DNA from: an uncultured Candidatus Berkelbacteria bacterium
Lineage (GTDB): Bacteria; Patescibacteriota; UBA1384; CAILIB01
Direction of reading: 5' to 3'
Length of the DNA: 37,830 nt
NCBI GenBank assembly: GCA_903834195.1
Contig: CAILIB010000038.1
Coordinates: 1 to 37,830, forward strand
Translations under genes and position numbers: made by a program
The notes under the pieces: model-generated
Told to the model about the DNA's origin: nothing
What the model saw: only the letters and a program-made list of their open reading frames with translations
The model's database searches: none
Part shown: piece by piece, positions 7,813 to 15,734 of the stretch
Position numbering within the stretch: position 1 is the stretch's first letter
Layout: each line of letters starts with the position of its first letter

Positions 7813-9120
7813 TTAATCGCTGTCCAAATCATCCATGTAGACTTCCCATCCTTTCCACCCTTTAAAAACAACGATAGGAATTTCCTTGTAGGTTGTGTAG
7901 ATGAACTCTGGTGTACCCTGCACTTTATAAAAGCCAGAATCTCCAGGCACCAGCGCATCCTGCAAGACAGTTGTGAGCTGTATTTGGGTGTCTTCCAAGG
8001 TCCAGACAAGAGCATTTTCGATATCCTCCCGATTGATGTACAGGGTACTCCGCTCCAGCGGAACCTGCATTTTGCCACCCCGTGCTACGATAACGTACTC
8101 GGGGAAGGCGACGTTCGACAAATGACGCTTCAGCGCAGAAAGCAGCTTCACACCTGTATGTACGGGTGTTCGAAAGCGATCTGCCGAGATTGTCCAGGGC
8201 ATGCCATGTGTAAGATAGTATCCCTTCAGCTTGTGCTGTTCAGAAATCTCGAGAAGTTTTTTAAGTGTCTCAAGATTGTCGTTGACTCCACGCATAAGTG
8301 GAATTTGTACAAGTCTGAGCACTCCAGTTTCATCAAGTCGATGAATACTTTCGATCGCCTCTTCGGTGAACTGTCGCGGATGAACCACGTGAACGCCGAT
8401 CTCGGTGACATTGTAACGCTTAAACAGTTCTACCAAACGCGGAGTAATCCGCATCGGTGAATGCATAAAAAATGCACTGTTAAACCGTATTGTTTCGATG
8501 TGGGGTATCGATCGTACGTCGGCGAGCATTTCCTCAAGCCGATCGTCGGTTTGCATGAGCGGGTCGCCGCCACTGAACAGGAATTCCCTGATCTGTGGAT
8601 GCTCCCTAAGCCAATCCATACCAAGTTCCCAGTCGCCTTTCACAGCTGTGCGAATCGTATTCCGATCCACTGTGCGGTGTGCTTGGAAGCAATATGTGCA
8701 GATCGACATACAGCCCTTGCTGCGATAGCAGATTCGGTCAGTGTATTTCCATTGCCAGAGTTGTGACCCTGGAACGCAAATTTCCGACTCCATCTCCCAG
8801 TTGATCTTCTTGGTGGCTTCGTACACGTCTGCGCGAACGTTAAATGGTTCGAACGGTGGAAAGAAGAGATACGTGAACGGGTCATCAAGATCAATTGTTC
8901 CGTCACTGTTGACGAGAGTTTTCAGTAAGTATGGAGTAAGTGAGAATTGATATTCGTCACCATGTCTCGCAATACCTTCAGATATGTCAGGTGGTAGTTC
9001 AACATATGAACCGAGAGCTGCAAGGCTCCCTGCCCGATGTCGAATTTGCCACATTGGATCGTTCCAAGACTGGTCGTAGAAAAGCCGAATAAGTTCAGGC
9101 TTAAGATTCAGAGTTGTCAA
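7813..9120 (-). CDS. kamA: Lysine 2,3-aminomutase family radical SAM protein
   Basis: 435 residues. The radical SAM cluster motif is present as CMSICTYC (CxxxCxxC), followed by FSGGDPLM (the GGD/E SAM-binding motif) and, further on, VQIPLMRGVND, a typical KamA/EpmB strand. The YYLTHGMPWTISADRFRTPVHTG segment corresponds to the family's PLP- and substrate-binding region. Members convert L-lysine to beta-lysine with PLP and S-adenosylmethionine. It starts with TTG, supported by a strong Shine-Dalgarno (AGGAGGG) 7 nt upstream. It stands alone with its own terminator. Lysine substrate versus a protein-bound lysine, as in EpmB, cannot be told from sequence. Confidence 0.85.
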   Translation of the reverse strand: MTTLNLKPELIRLFYDQSWNDPMWQIRHRAGSLAALGSYVELPPDISEGIARHGDEYQFSLTPYLLKTLVNSDGTIDLDDPFTYLFFPPFEPFNVRADVYEATKKINWEMESEICVPGSQLWQWKYTDRICYRSKGCMSICTYCFQAHRTVDRNTIRTAVKGDWELGMDWLREHPQIREFLFSGGDPLMQTDDRLEEMLADVRSIPHIETIRFNSAFFMHSPMRITPRLVELFKRYNVTEIGVHVVHPRQFTEEAIESIHRLDETGVLRLVQIPLMRGVNDNLETLKKLLEISEQHKLKGYYLTHGMPWTISADRFRTPVHTGVKLLSALKRHLSNVAFPEYVIVARGGKMQVPLERSTLYINREDIENALVWTLEDTQIQLTTVLQDALVPGDSGFYKVQGTPEFIYTTYKEIPIVVFKGWKGWEVYMDDLDSD

Positions 9121-9351
9121 AGTATTTCCCTCCTAGGAAACCGAATAGCAACGAGTCGTTCTCGCTGCTTATGTAGGTATAGATGGTTTCCTGCATATTT
9201 CTATATATTTTATAAAATATGTGCGATCTATCTCTTTAACGTCTATATCCAAACCTATTAATTGGTACATAAGGCGCGGTGTTCTTAAAATATCTAAAAC
9301 TGTAGAATATTTTCTACAACTATTTTAAAACTAGAACAATGTACATAAAAG

Positions 9352-9381
9352 AAAAAGCTGTCACATTGGACAGCTGTTTTT
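9352..9381 (-). terminator. Bidirectional hairpin terminator
   Basis: AAAAAGCTGTC / GACAGCTGTTTTT form a symmetric A/T-flanked stem. It lies 40 bp after the stop of a 39-residue minus-strand ORF. A second small hairpin (TGTAGA / TCTACA) lies at 9301-9318. The rest of 9121-9420 shows no gene. Confidence 0.75.
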
Positions 9382-9421
9382 GAGACCTAGAATGTACGTT
9401 TTCGGAAGAAATTCTTCGGTG

Positions 9422-9541
9422 CTACTGCAGAAAGTATTGCCGCAGCCCGCAGAAAAATAGAGTTAAAAATGTTGCAATACTCAAAAGTATGAGAAATCGC
9501 GGGTAGTACCGTGTCTTGATGTCTGAATTCGGAAGTTCCAC
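9422..9541 (-). CDS. Small membrane protein (39 aa), GTG start
   Basis: The GTG at 9541 opens a 39-residue frame beginning ELPNSDIKTRYYPRF after the initiator, followed by one membrane helix (LILLSIATFLTLFFCGL). It is preceded by an AAGAGGTG Shine-Dalgarno-like sequence and followed by a terminator hairpin, which is the main reason to accept it. Function unknown; similar one-helix peptides are common as membrane-complex accessories or toxins. Confidence 0.5.
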   Translation of the reverse strand: MELPNSDIKTRYYPRFLILLSIATFLTLFFCGLRQYFLQ

Positions 9542-9631
9542 ATTGCACCTCTTGCTATTTTATATATCAAAAAATACATGCTGCATCCAGTATGTATATC
9601 TTAGATACACAATTAATGTTGATGATTTGCA

Positions 9632-9662
9632 AAAAATTAGTCCCAGCACAATTGCCGGGACT
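9632..9662 (-). terminator. Terminator of tRNA-Pro
   Basis: On the minus strand AGTCCC...GGGACT (extended by GGC/GC(T) pairs) is followed by AATTTTTTG. It begins 10 bp after the tRNA 3' end. Confidence 0.85.
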
Positions 9663-9671
9663 GTAAATTGA

Positions 9672-9745
9672 TCGAGTTGACTGGATTCGAGCCAGTGACG
9701 TTTGGGGCCCAACCCCAGTGCTCTGCCAGGCTGAGCTACAACTCG
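9672..9745 (-). tRNA. tRNA-Pro(UGG)
   Basis: Cloverleaf: acceptor CGAGTTG/CAACTCG, D-arm GCTC/GAGC, anticodon loop GTTGGGC with anticodon TGG, T-arm ACTGG-CTCGAAT-CCAGT, discriminator A. CCA is not encoded. Two oddities are a C27-A43 mismatch at the base of the anticodon stem and a G at position 32. Confidence 0.93.
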
Positions 9746-9779
9746 GATACCGATAGATTAGCTATTGAGTCTATAGGAG

Positions 9780-10004
9780 TCAAGAACAATCATCCGGCTC
9801 CTTTGCTTCTTTCGAAGCACGGTTGAAGAAGTTGTGTGAGAATATGAGCAGGGTAGTGGAACAAACATACCCAGTAAGGGTCATGAACATCTGATGTATT
9901 TCAGTGTCACTTGAAACAAATCCACGTCCAGAAATCGTATACGTCATGGATAAAATACCGAAAAAAAGTGCTGCAATACCACAGCCTGTGTATGTTTTCT
10001 TCAA
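9780..10004 (-). CDS. Small two-helix membrane protein
   Basis: 74 residues from a TTG at 10004. The sequence AGAGGTG lies 6 nt upstream and fits as a ribosome binding site, which makes this TTG more likely than the GTG at 10013 that would sit inside it. Two membrane helices are predicted (GCGIAALFFGILSMTYTI and MFMTLTGYVCSTTLLIFS), with a charged cytoplasmic tail (FNRASKEAKEPDD). It lies just upstream of tRNA-Pro on the same strand. Function unknown. Confidence 0.55.
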   Translation of the reverse strand: MKKTYTGCGIAALFFGILSMTYTISGRGFVSSDTEIHQMFMTLTGYVCSTTLLIFSHNFFNRASKEAKEPDDCS

Positions 10005-10062
10005 ATAAAACACCTCTGCATACGAATGTATCAGAAATGACTACAATTAATAGTTTTGTGAA

Positions 10063-10105
10063 ATAAAAAAGTCGGCCTTCTGCAATATGTTGCATCCGGC
10101 CGAAC
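10063..10105 (-). terminator. Terminator of the secreted-protein gene
   Basis: On the minus strand TCGGCC...GGCCGA, with an inner ATGCAA/TTGCA pairing, is followed by CTTTTTTATTT. It lies 12 bp past the stop at 10117. Confidence 0.85.
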
Positions 10106-10116
10106 GAGAAGTTCGA

Positions 10117-10638
10117 TCAGTTGGAATTTCGTGCCCTTACTCGAACAGTGCCGAGTTGTGTGGTCATTGGTGAGCGTATGTTTTCCCTGGTGTCAAACCT
10201 TGCAGGCCACCCTGAAGCTGAAAAATTGAAGCCAATGAAGTATTCGACTTTGTCGACACTGTAGACTGGCCATCCTACATGACCTATGCTTCCGTCAGAC
10301 CTGAAGGTTAACTGAAGTAGTTTGTGGTGTGTTTTCTCTTCGAAGTAATCCAGTTCAGGGTCCTTCGTGATGTATTCCTTTACTACAATTACACCGCCGC
10401 ATTTCCAAAACGCAGCTGGTTTGTATGTTGAAATCCAGGAAGGTATTTCCCAAACAGGAAGTTGCTTGGTGATAGAAGTTCTCCAGGAATCCGGAAAGTT
10501 CAAATCCATTCCGTCAGAAGGCGAACCTGAGTTTGAAACCTTAAGAACGGTTTGGTCGGATGTTTGGATCCAATATCGCGACGACGAATTTTGAAATGTG
10601 CCAAAAAGGCACAGTACCAAGATAGTGAAAATGTTCAT
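10117..10638 (-). CDS. Predicted secreted protein, unknown function
   Basis: 173 residues from the ATG at 10638; the frame stays open to 10704. I prefer the inner start because it places a signal-peptide-like stretch (MNIFTILVLCLFGTFQNSSS) at the N-terminus. The mature part is aromatic-rich and beta-like (RYWIQTSDQTVLKVSN, GHVGWPVYSVDKVEYFIGFN) with a single Cys besides the signal region. No domain is recognised. It is transcribed divergently from the transglutaminase-like gene, 109 bp away, and has its own terminator. Confidence 0.6.
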   Translation of the reverse strand: MNIFTILVLCLFGTFQNSSSRYWIQTSDQTVLKVSNSGSPSDGMDLNFPDSWRTSITKQLPVWEIPSWISTYKPAAFWKCGGVIVVKEYITKDPELDYFEEKTHHKLLQLTFRSDGSIGHVGWPVYSVDKVEYFIGFNFSASGWPARFDTRENIRSPMTTQLGTVRVRARNSN

Positions 10639-10747
10639 GATCTTAGGGCGAACTATATCAGGAAATGAGTATTTTGTCGAGTAGTTTAGGTCCATACAAT
10701 ACATGGCAAATTTGCTACTATTACTGTATGGAAAGTGAAATTATTGC

Positions 10748-12535
10748 ATGACATCTCCAGATACAACTGAGCCAACACAACAGGAGGCGCCAAAAACTGG
10801 TCTTTCTGCATTATATGAAACGCGTGAAACTGAATCAGGTGCATTTGAAGTAATTCTTCCGGGGTTTACAGATTTGCGTGGCAATATCATGGGAACTTGT
10901 ACCGAAACGTATTTCACAGCAGAAGATGCTGCTCAAGCTGCTTGGCAAGCAAAAATTGATCAGCGACAGATGAGTGAAATCTGGAGTGGTGAAGGGACTC
11001 TGGCAGAAAAGAAGAAATTAGGGAAGGAATTATATGACCGGAAGGCGTTAGCCAAAACGTACACTAACGATTTTTGGATACGACGTACCGAGGATGGTTT
11101 GTTTCGTGTTTTTGAACCTGGAACTGGAAAAGAAGGTACTCCGTTTAATACTTGGGAAGAAGCAAAAACCTACTATTTGGATGTGAGAGCAACTTTTGAG
11201 GATAAAACCAGTCATGAAACTCTTCTTAAACTTCCGCTCGATTCAACCACTTCTGTGTCTTTTGTGGATTTTAATGGGTATGACCCGAAACCATCACCTA
11301 CTAATGAGAGTTATGGTATTTCAGCAAAAGTGGCTGATTCTCTCTTTCGTGATGGTTTTGGTGCTGGCTCATCAAGTTATGAATTTACACTGAATAATTT
11401 AGGTACGTACGCTGAAACGGTGAATAAAGAGGGGTGGGAACTTAGTATTTTTGATTTTGTATCTGAATATCTCGAGAAAGAGGACCCTGAGCTGGCACGA
11501 AAAATCGGTATTACGAATCTGCATGAGCTTAGCCCTCGTCAAGCTTCTCAATTGGCTACCGAAATAGTTGTGCGTAATACAAAGTACAATTATGGCTATA
11601 TTTCTGAAAAGTATAAATCAGAACCGGGCACATTTCCTGAACCAACCCCTGCCGACAAAAGTTCGGTTATGCAGATTCTGGAAGAAGGCCTGCAGAATAA
11701 AGATAATCCTGAATGGGCGGGTAATGGAGTATGTCGAAACTTTGCAATATCAGTGTTATGTGTTTTTGAGGCGCTCAAAAAGTATCAACTTGAACTTAGT
11801 CAGATCAAAAATACGTACTGTAAATACGAATCTGGCAAAGAGTATGCTCCAGGTAAAAAATTTGAAAAAGGAGAAGCGGGCCACGCTTGGAATTCATTTC
11901 TCACAATAGGTAAAGATGGATCGGGAGAAGCTACGATAGTTGATGCAACTTGGGCTAAACAAGATCTGGAAACCAAGGAAGTTATGGGTCTTGATTATAC
12001 GTTAACGCGCATGGAGAGGATGGTGAAGCAAATAGTTGAGGACCCAAGACGTGAAACTGACTCGGAAACAATGCAGTCAGTATTACACTATTATTTAACG
12101 AGAATTCAGCTTGCTTCTTCAAAAAATAGTGCCGGCTACAGTACTCCGCAGGAGCAACGCTCTCATTTTGCTCAGAATGCACTTCATATCATTATAAGTA
12201 ATGGTGAGTCTGAAGGTATTCCAGATGGTCTTATTCAGTATCTTTCTAAGGCAATAGAGACCTTAGAACCAAGTTCTGGAAAAGATGTTAAAACACTCCA
12301 AAATCTTAGTGTGCGTTATCCTGAATTGAATATTCAATTACCAGATCTGCTGAAGCGAATGTATCGAGAAAAAGATTTCAATTCTTTACCGTTTAGTAGT
12401 TTAATTTTCGACGACGATGCATTGCAGATTATAGCGATTGATTGTTTGAAAAGTAATCCGGAGCTATTTAAGGATGCGTGTGAAAATCAGCGTTTTCAGC
12501 AGCGGTTGGCTGAGGTTGCGGGTAGTTTGAATTAA
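10748..12535 (+). CDS. Large protein with a transglutaminase-like cysteine peptidase domain
   Basis: 595 residues, no signal peptide or membrane helix. A transglutaminase-like core lies at about residues 300-405: GNGVCRNFAISVLC gives the nucleophile Cys329, GEAGHAWNSF gives His379, and TIVDATWAKQD gives Asp399, the Cys-His-Asp order and spacing of this superfamily. The N-terminal 150 residues hold two similar blocks (TESGAFEVILPGFTDLRG; TEDGLFRVFEPGTGKEG), each followed by an 'A/EEAKxYY/AAQAAW' helix. They look like a small duplicated recognition domain. The C-terminal 180 residues are helical. Members can be proteases, amidases or crosslinkers. It converges on the caspase-like gene across a shared terminator. 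Confidence 0.72.
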   Translation: MTSPDTTEPTQQEAPKTGLSALYETRETESGAFEVILPGFTDLRGNIMGTCTETYFTAEDAAQAAWQAKIDQRQMSEIWSGEGTLAEKKKLGKELYDRKALAKTYTNDFWIRRTEDGLFRVFEPGTGKEGTPFNTWEEAKTYYLDVRATFEDKTSHETLLKLPLDSTTSVSFVDFNGYDPKPSPTNESYGISAKVADSLFRDGFGAGSSSYEFTLNNLGTYAETVNKEGWELSIFDFVSEYLEKEDPELARKIGITNLHELSPRQASQLATEIVVRNTKYNYGYISEKYKSEPGTFPEPTPADKSSVMQILEEGLQNKDNPEWAGNGVCRNFAISVLCVFEALKKYQLELSQIKNTYCKYESGKEYAPGKKFEKGEAGHAWNSFLTIGKDGSGEATIVDATWAKQDLETKEVMGLDYTLTRMERMVKQIVEDPRRETDSETMQSVLHYYLTRIQLASSKNSAGYSTPQEQRSHFAQNALHIIISNGESEGIPDGLIQYLSKAIETLEPSSGKDVKTLQNLSVRYPELNIQLPDLLKRMYREKDFNSLPFSSLIFDDDALQIIAIDCLKSNPELFKDACENQRFQQRLAEVAGSLN

Positions 12536-12571
12536 CATAAATAGACCAAATAAATCTGGTCTTTTTATGTT
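12534..12571 (+). terminator. Bidirectional terminator between the convergent peptidase genes
   Basis: AACATAAATAGACCA pairs with TGGTCTTTTTATGTT around an 8-nt loop. It overlaps the stop codon of the transglutaminase-like gene and, read from the other side, can also stop transcripts of the caspase-like gene. Confidence 0.85.
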
Positions 12572-12721
12572 GTAGACCTATGAGGAGAACGTGGAACTTC
12601 TTCTCTGTATTTACGTGCGTATAGGCACACTTTCCAAGAATACCCTATAAAGAACTGGTTATTAGTATGAGCCATCTGATGAGAATTTCTCAGTGAGTAG
12701 TCTGTAGAAATTTAGTGTCTA

Positions 12722-14206
12722 CTACTTATCTAACTGGTCTAATTCAGAAGTGTGCACATGAGCTGGTGTAGGTAGATGAATTTTTCCGTTAGCCTCATTC
12801 CGGTCATAGGTAGCCTTCAATTCTATTCCGCTGGGAGTTACGTTGTTTATTAGGATCGAAGATGTTGTAAAAGATATTACCGCTCCTGAGCTTGGTCGAC
12901 TAAGGGTGGTACGTGCCGCATCGGCAATGCCACCTATCCCACCTGCATCACATGAATCAAATACCACACTGGCGTTAGGGGCGAGCAGTCCCTCGAGGCG
13001 GCTGCTGCCGGGACGGTCAAAGTCTTCTATCGTAACACGTCCGTGTACTTCTTTAGAGAGAGTGAATCCATTGTTACTACCGTGCGCTGCTACAATCAGG
13101 AATTGGAGCGGCTGCTGGGTAGATCCTGGATCTGGAGTTGAATCCAGTAGGCGTGAAACGAGCTCGCGCAAGGAAGTGCATTCAGCAATGAATAGTTTGA
13201 CTCCTGGCGCCTGTGATTGTAGTTGTAGTGGTAGAGTGTAAAGATACTGACGAGCCTCCTTGAGTGCGCCATTCCAGTCATCTTGGCAGTACACGGCAAG
13301 TCCGTAGCGATCCGGGCGTTCAATTCCTATTGCCTGCCCCAGAAGGAGTTGTTGTGGATAGCGGGCGAATTGATTAATGCCGAACTTTTTCTGGAGGTAT
13401 GCACTGCTACCTTCCTTGGAGAATTCCAGAAATCTGATAGCTTCAAGGTTATTTGCTAAATAATGGTTGTCGTACTCCCAGTCCTTTTCTCCTGTTTCTG
13501 ATTCGAAGAATTGACCGGAGCCGGCGTAGATGGATTTCCCAAGTTGCTCAGCATTAATCTTCCAGCCAGTTTTATCGCAAGTAGCTTGCAGATATTCAAT
13601 GAGATATTTTGGAGTACTAGTAAATGTGATCAGCATTTTGTCAAGAAAATCTGCATCATGTCCCCATCCATCTACTCGCGCCAACTCCTGCCAGAGAAGA
13701 ATTCTTTTTTCTGAGTTAAGGAACCTAATATAGTGACAGTCTCCCGCGTGTCCTCCGCGGGTAAGCTTTACTAACTTTTCGAGTGGAATTTTAGAGAGTG
13801 CGTACTCTGTGAGGTCCCATACTGTCTCGTCTGCCTCAAATGCAGGGGTAATGCCCTGTAAGAAATTTGGCTCAAAGAAGGAGTCTCCTGTTTCAAAGGC
13901 TTTTCCCAGAACAGCACCTATTCGAGTTAACTCGTCTCCTTGGAGATTGTTAGGTGATTTTAGCATCTTTGCTACCCACATTTGGCAGGTCTGTGTCTGC
14001 TTAAACGCCGTTAGGAAAAGAGATAGATCCTCAGTGAGTAACATTAGGAAATCGTCAGAAGACCAAGATTCATCAATGATAATCTTCCCGTCTTTGTTGC
14101 GATGAAGATCAAGAAGGGCTTGCAGATCACTTTTTTGTTTTTGAGTTTCTGTCTCCACTTCCATGGAGGGTAGTTCTGGACCGAGATGAGGCAATTCGTG
14201 AGACAT
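12722..14206 (-). CDS. Caspase-fold (CHAT/C14-like) peptidase with helical N-terminal region
   Basis: 494 residues. The C-terminal third has the caspase-fold dyad: QFLIVAAHGSNNGF supplies His375 and SVVFDSCDAGG supplies Cys419, 44 residues apart as is usual for clan CD. A preceding strand/helix unit (YGLAVYCQDDWNGALKEA; KLFIAECTSLRELVSRLL) fits the start of a CHAT-type domain. The N-terminal 290 residues are helical, without recognised repeats, and could act as sensor or inhibitor. On the minus strand TACACT lies 6 nt upstream of the ATG, so the mRNA may be leaderless. In bacteria such peptidases often act in immunity or programmed death by cleaving partner proteins; that role is inference here. 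Confidence 0.75.
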   Translation of the reverse strand: MSHELPHLGPELPSMEVETETQKQKSDLQALLDLHRNKDGKIIIDESWSSDDFLMLLTEDLSLFLTAFKQTQTCQMWVAKMLKSPNNLQGDELTRIGAVLGKAFETGDSFFEPNFLQGITPAFEADETVWDLTEYALSKIPLEKLVKLTRGGHAGDCHYIRFLNSEKRILLWQELARVDGWGHDADFLDKMLITFTSTPKYLIEYLQATCDKTGWKINAEQLGKSIYAGSGQFFESETGEKDWEYDNHYLANNLEAIRFLEFSKEGSSAYLQKKFGINQFARYPQQLLLGQAIGIERPDRYGLAVYCQDDWNGALKEARQYLYTLPLQLQSQAPGVKLFIAECTSLRELVSRLLDSTPDPGSTQQPLQFLIVAAHGSNNGFTLSKEVHGRVTIEDFDRPGSSRLEGLLAPNASVVFDSCDAGGIGGIADAARTTLSRPSSGAVISFTTSSILINNVTPSGIELKATYDRNEANGKIHLPTPAHVHTSELDQLDK

Positions 14207-14334
14207 GTCTAAAGTGTATCATAATTGACTGTCTACAACTCACGGGCGTGTGATTTTTTGGTTCTAGTAAGATCTTTTTATATTACCTTTTAAATGTGAG
14301 TGATGTACTCTATCAACCCTTTCCCTTTTTTAAC

Positions 14335-14399
14335 ACCCTAACCTGTCCACCAACGAAAAAGACCCACCTTTCGGTGAGTTATTTATGTTGGTGGAAGAC
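14335..14399. other. Nested hairpin in the gap between the caspase-like gene and the 313-aa gene
   Basis: CCACCAAC (about 14338) pairs with GTTGGTGG (about 14385), enclosing CACC-TTTC-GGTG. A-rich and T-rich tracts flank the inner stem, so it may be a terminator. The rest of the 14207-14429 gap is AT-rich and shows no ORF. Confidence 0.5.
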
Positions 14400-14429
14400 C
14401 AGCCAAAAAGTTTACACCTAATACTCGTA

Positions 14430-14518
14430 GAGCTTACTCGTTGGAAGCAGATCTTAATGCCGGAATATCAGAGGTGGAAGCTTGCAGGTTAAAACTCCTC
14501 CCACACATTAGTTACACT
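14430..14518 (+). repeat. 89-bp direct repeat, left copy
   Basis: Begins GAGCTTACTCGTTGGAAG and ends TTAGTTACACT. It aligns without gaps to 15558-15646, with about 15 differences in 89 positions (roughly 83% identity). The two copies bracket the 313-aa gene in the same orientation. Confidence 0.9.
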
Positions 14519-14590
14519 ATATATCTATAGGAGCGTTATCTTGGGTGCTAAGAATTATTATGAGATGCAACTGGATGTTTAGTAGCGTAA

Positions 14591-14596
14591 TATACT
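14591..14596 (+). promoter_or_regulatory. -10-like box next to the start codon of the 313-aa gene
   Basis: TATACT ends 3 bp before the ATG at 14600. There is no Shine-Dalgarno, so the message is probably leaderless or nearly so. No convincing -35 is seen. Confidence 0.45.
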
Positions 14597-14599
14597 AGT

Positions 14600-15541
14600 A
14601 TGCCAACTAAAACGGAAGTAATTTACAAATTGAATGGGATTAACGCCGAAGAAGGTGTTGATATCTTTCAGATTGCTCCTATTTTGATGAGTTTTGGAGA
14701 GCTTATCCGCTCAGCAAATGATACGTTAGGTTTTGAGGAAAAAATTGATGTCAAGGTTAAGCCTTTCAGAGAAGGATCGTGGATAACAGAGTTTGTTTTT
14801 CATAGCCAAGTTGCCACAACTCTCTTTAATCATCTCGATACACCTAATGGTCAAAACCTTGTAACAATCTTAAGTTTGCTTGGCTTGAACGCTAAAGAAG
14901 GTATTTCTGGCGTGTTAAATATTATTAGATTTACAAAAGGAAAAGTCAGCAACTTTAGAAAAAATACTGATGAAAAGACAGTTGTATATGAGAATGAAAA
15001 TGGTGAAAAAATTACAGTTACATTACCTGAACATAGACTGATTCAGTCTCCGATTGTACAGATCAATTATTACAACTCCGTTGTTACTCCATTAGAGAAC
15101 TTTCCCTCGGCCGAATCTGTTGCGATAAAGATCAATTCTGGAAATAGTACTGAAGAGGTATTCACCGAAGAGGATAAGCAGTATTTTGAGGAATATGCTC
15201 GTACAGAGTTATTGGAGGATGTTGAGGAAAGCATCAGCACAATGACTGGTGTATTTATTAAGCCTAAGAGAGGTTCATATTCTGGGGAAGAAAAAGCTTA
15301 CTCTTTTGTTATGGGTGACGCACCTATTTATCCGGTAACGCTTGAAGATCAGGAATTCGTCCGAAAGTTACAGGCGGGAGAGGTTAGGTTGTATTTTGAA
15401 GATGTCCTGAGGGTTAACCTAGAAATACGTCAAAAGAAAGACAGGAATAACAAAATTAACACTCGTTATTCAATAGTGCATGTTGAAGAATATTCGCCGT
15501 ATGAGAAACCGCAGCAATTGACTCTAGATAGCCATGACTAG
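14600..15541 (+). CDS. Hypothetical protein (313 aa) in a repeat-bracketed cassette
   Basis: 313 residues, no signal or membrane segment. It opens with an alpha/beta unit (TEVIYKLNGINAEEGVDIFQ, IAPILMSFGELIRSAND) followed by a strand-rich part (KIDVKVKPFREGSWITEFVF), a hydrophobic helical stretch near residues 85-115, and a beta-rich C-terminal half (SYSGEEKAYSFVMGDAPIYPV; EVRLYFEDVLRVNLEIRQ). I do not recognise a characterised family, although this general layout is familiar from hypothetical proteins on mobile DNA. It is flanked at 82 bp upstream and 17 bp downstream by 89-bp direct repeats, suggesting acquisition or movement as a single-gene cassette. TATACT abuts the start. Confidence 0.75.
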   Translation: MPTKTEVIYKLNGINAEEGVDIFQIAPILMSFGELIRSANDTLGFEEKIDVKVKPFREGSWITEFVFHSQVATTLFNHLDTPNGQNLVTILSLLGLNAKEGISGVLNIIRFTKGKVSNFRKNTDEKTVVYENENGEKITVTLPEHRLIQSPIVQINYYNSVVTPLENFPSAESVAIKINSGNSTEEVFTEEDKQYFEEYARTELLEDVEESISTMTGVFIKPKRGSYSGEEKAYSFVMGDAPIYPVTLEDQEFVRKLQAGEVRLYFEDVLRVNLEIRQKKDRNNKINTRYSIVHVEEYSPYEKPQQLTLDSHD

Positions 15542-15557
15542 CTCAAGCATACTGTCA

Positions 15558-15646
15558 GAGCTTGCTCGTTGGAAGTAGATCTTAATGCCTGAGTATTAGA
15601 GGTTGAGGCTTACAGATAAAGCCTCCTTCCACTCATCAGTTACACT
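15558..15646 (+). repeat. 89-bp direct repeat, right copy
   Basis: Begins GAGCTTGCTCGTTGGAAG and ends TCAGTTACACT, the partner of 14430-14518. It contains a 7-bp hairpin (GAGGCTT / AAGCCTC) that the left copy does not conserve, so a shared RNA fold is not strongly supported. It lies between two converging genes. Confidence 0.9.
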
Positions 15647-15734
15647 CAATTAAACATCGTAAACTTACAGACAGAGACTTTGTGCGGGTGTAACAATTAG
15701 TATTGACTGGGTACGTATAATATTTTGGGTGAAG

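Noticed and set aside
7984-8766. Plus-strand frames opposite kamA
   Set aside because: They are antisense shadows of a strongly recognised radical SAM gene with TTG start and good binding site.
12590-12650. 19-codon GTG frame after AGGAGAAC
   Set aside because: It has a good binding site but is too short and unconserved in character, lying just after a terminator. The rest of 12572-12721 shows nothing else.
14430-15646. The 89-bp repeats as attL/attR of the serine recombinase
   Set aside because: Serine integrases share only a few core bases between sites, the repeats enclose a single gene far from the recombinase, and neither matches the ssrA 3' end.
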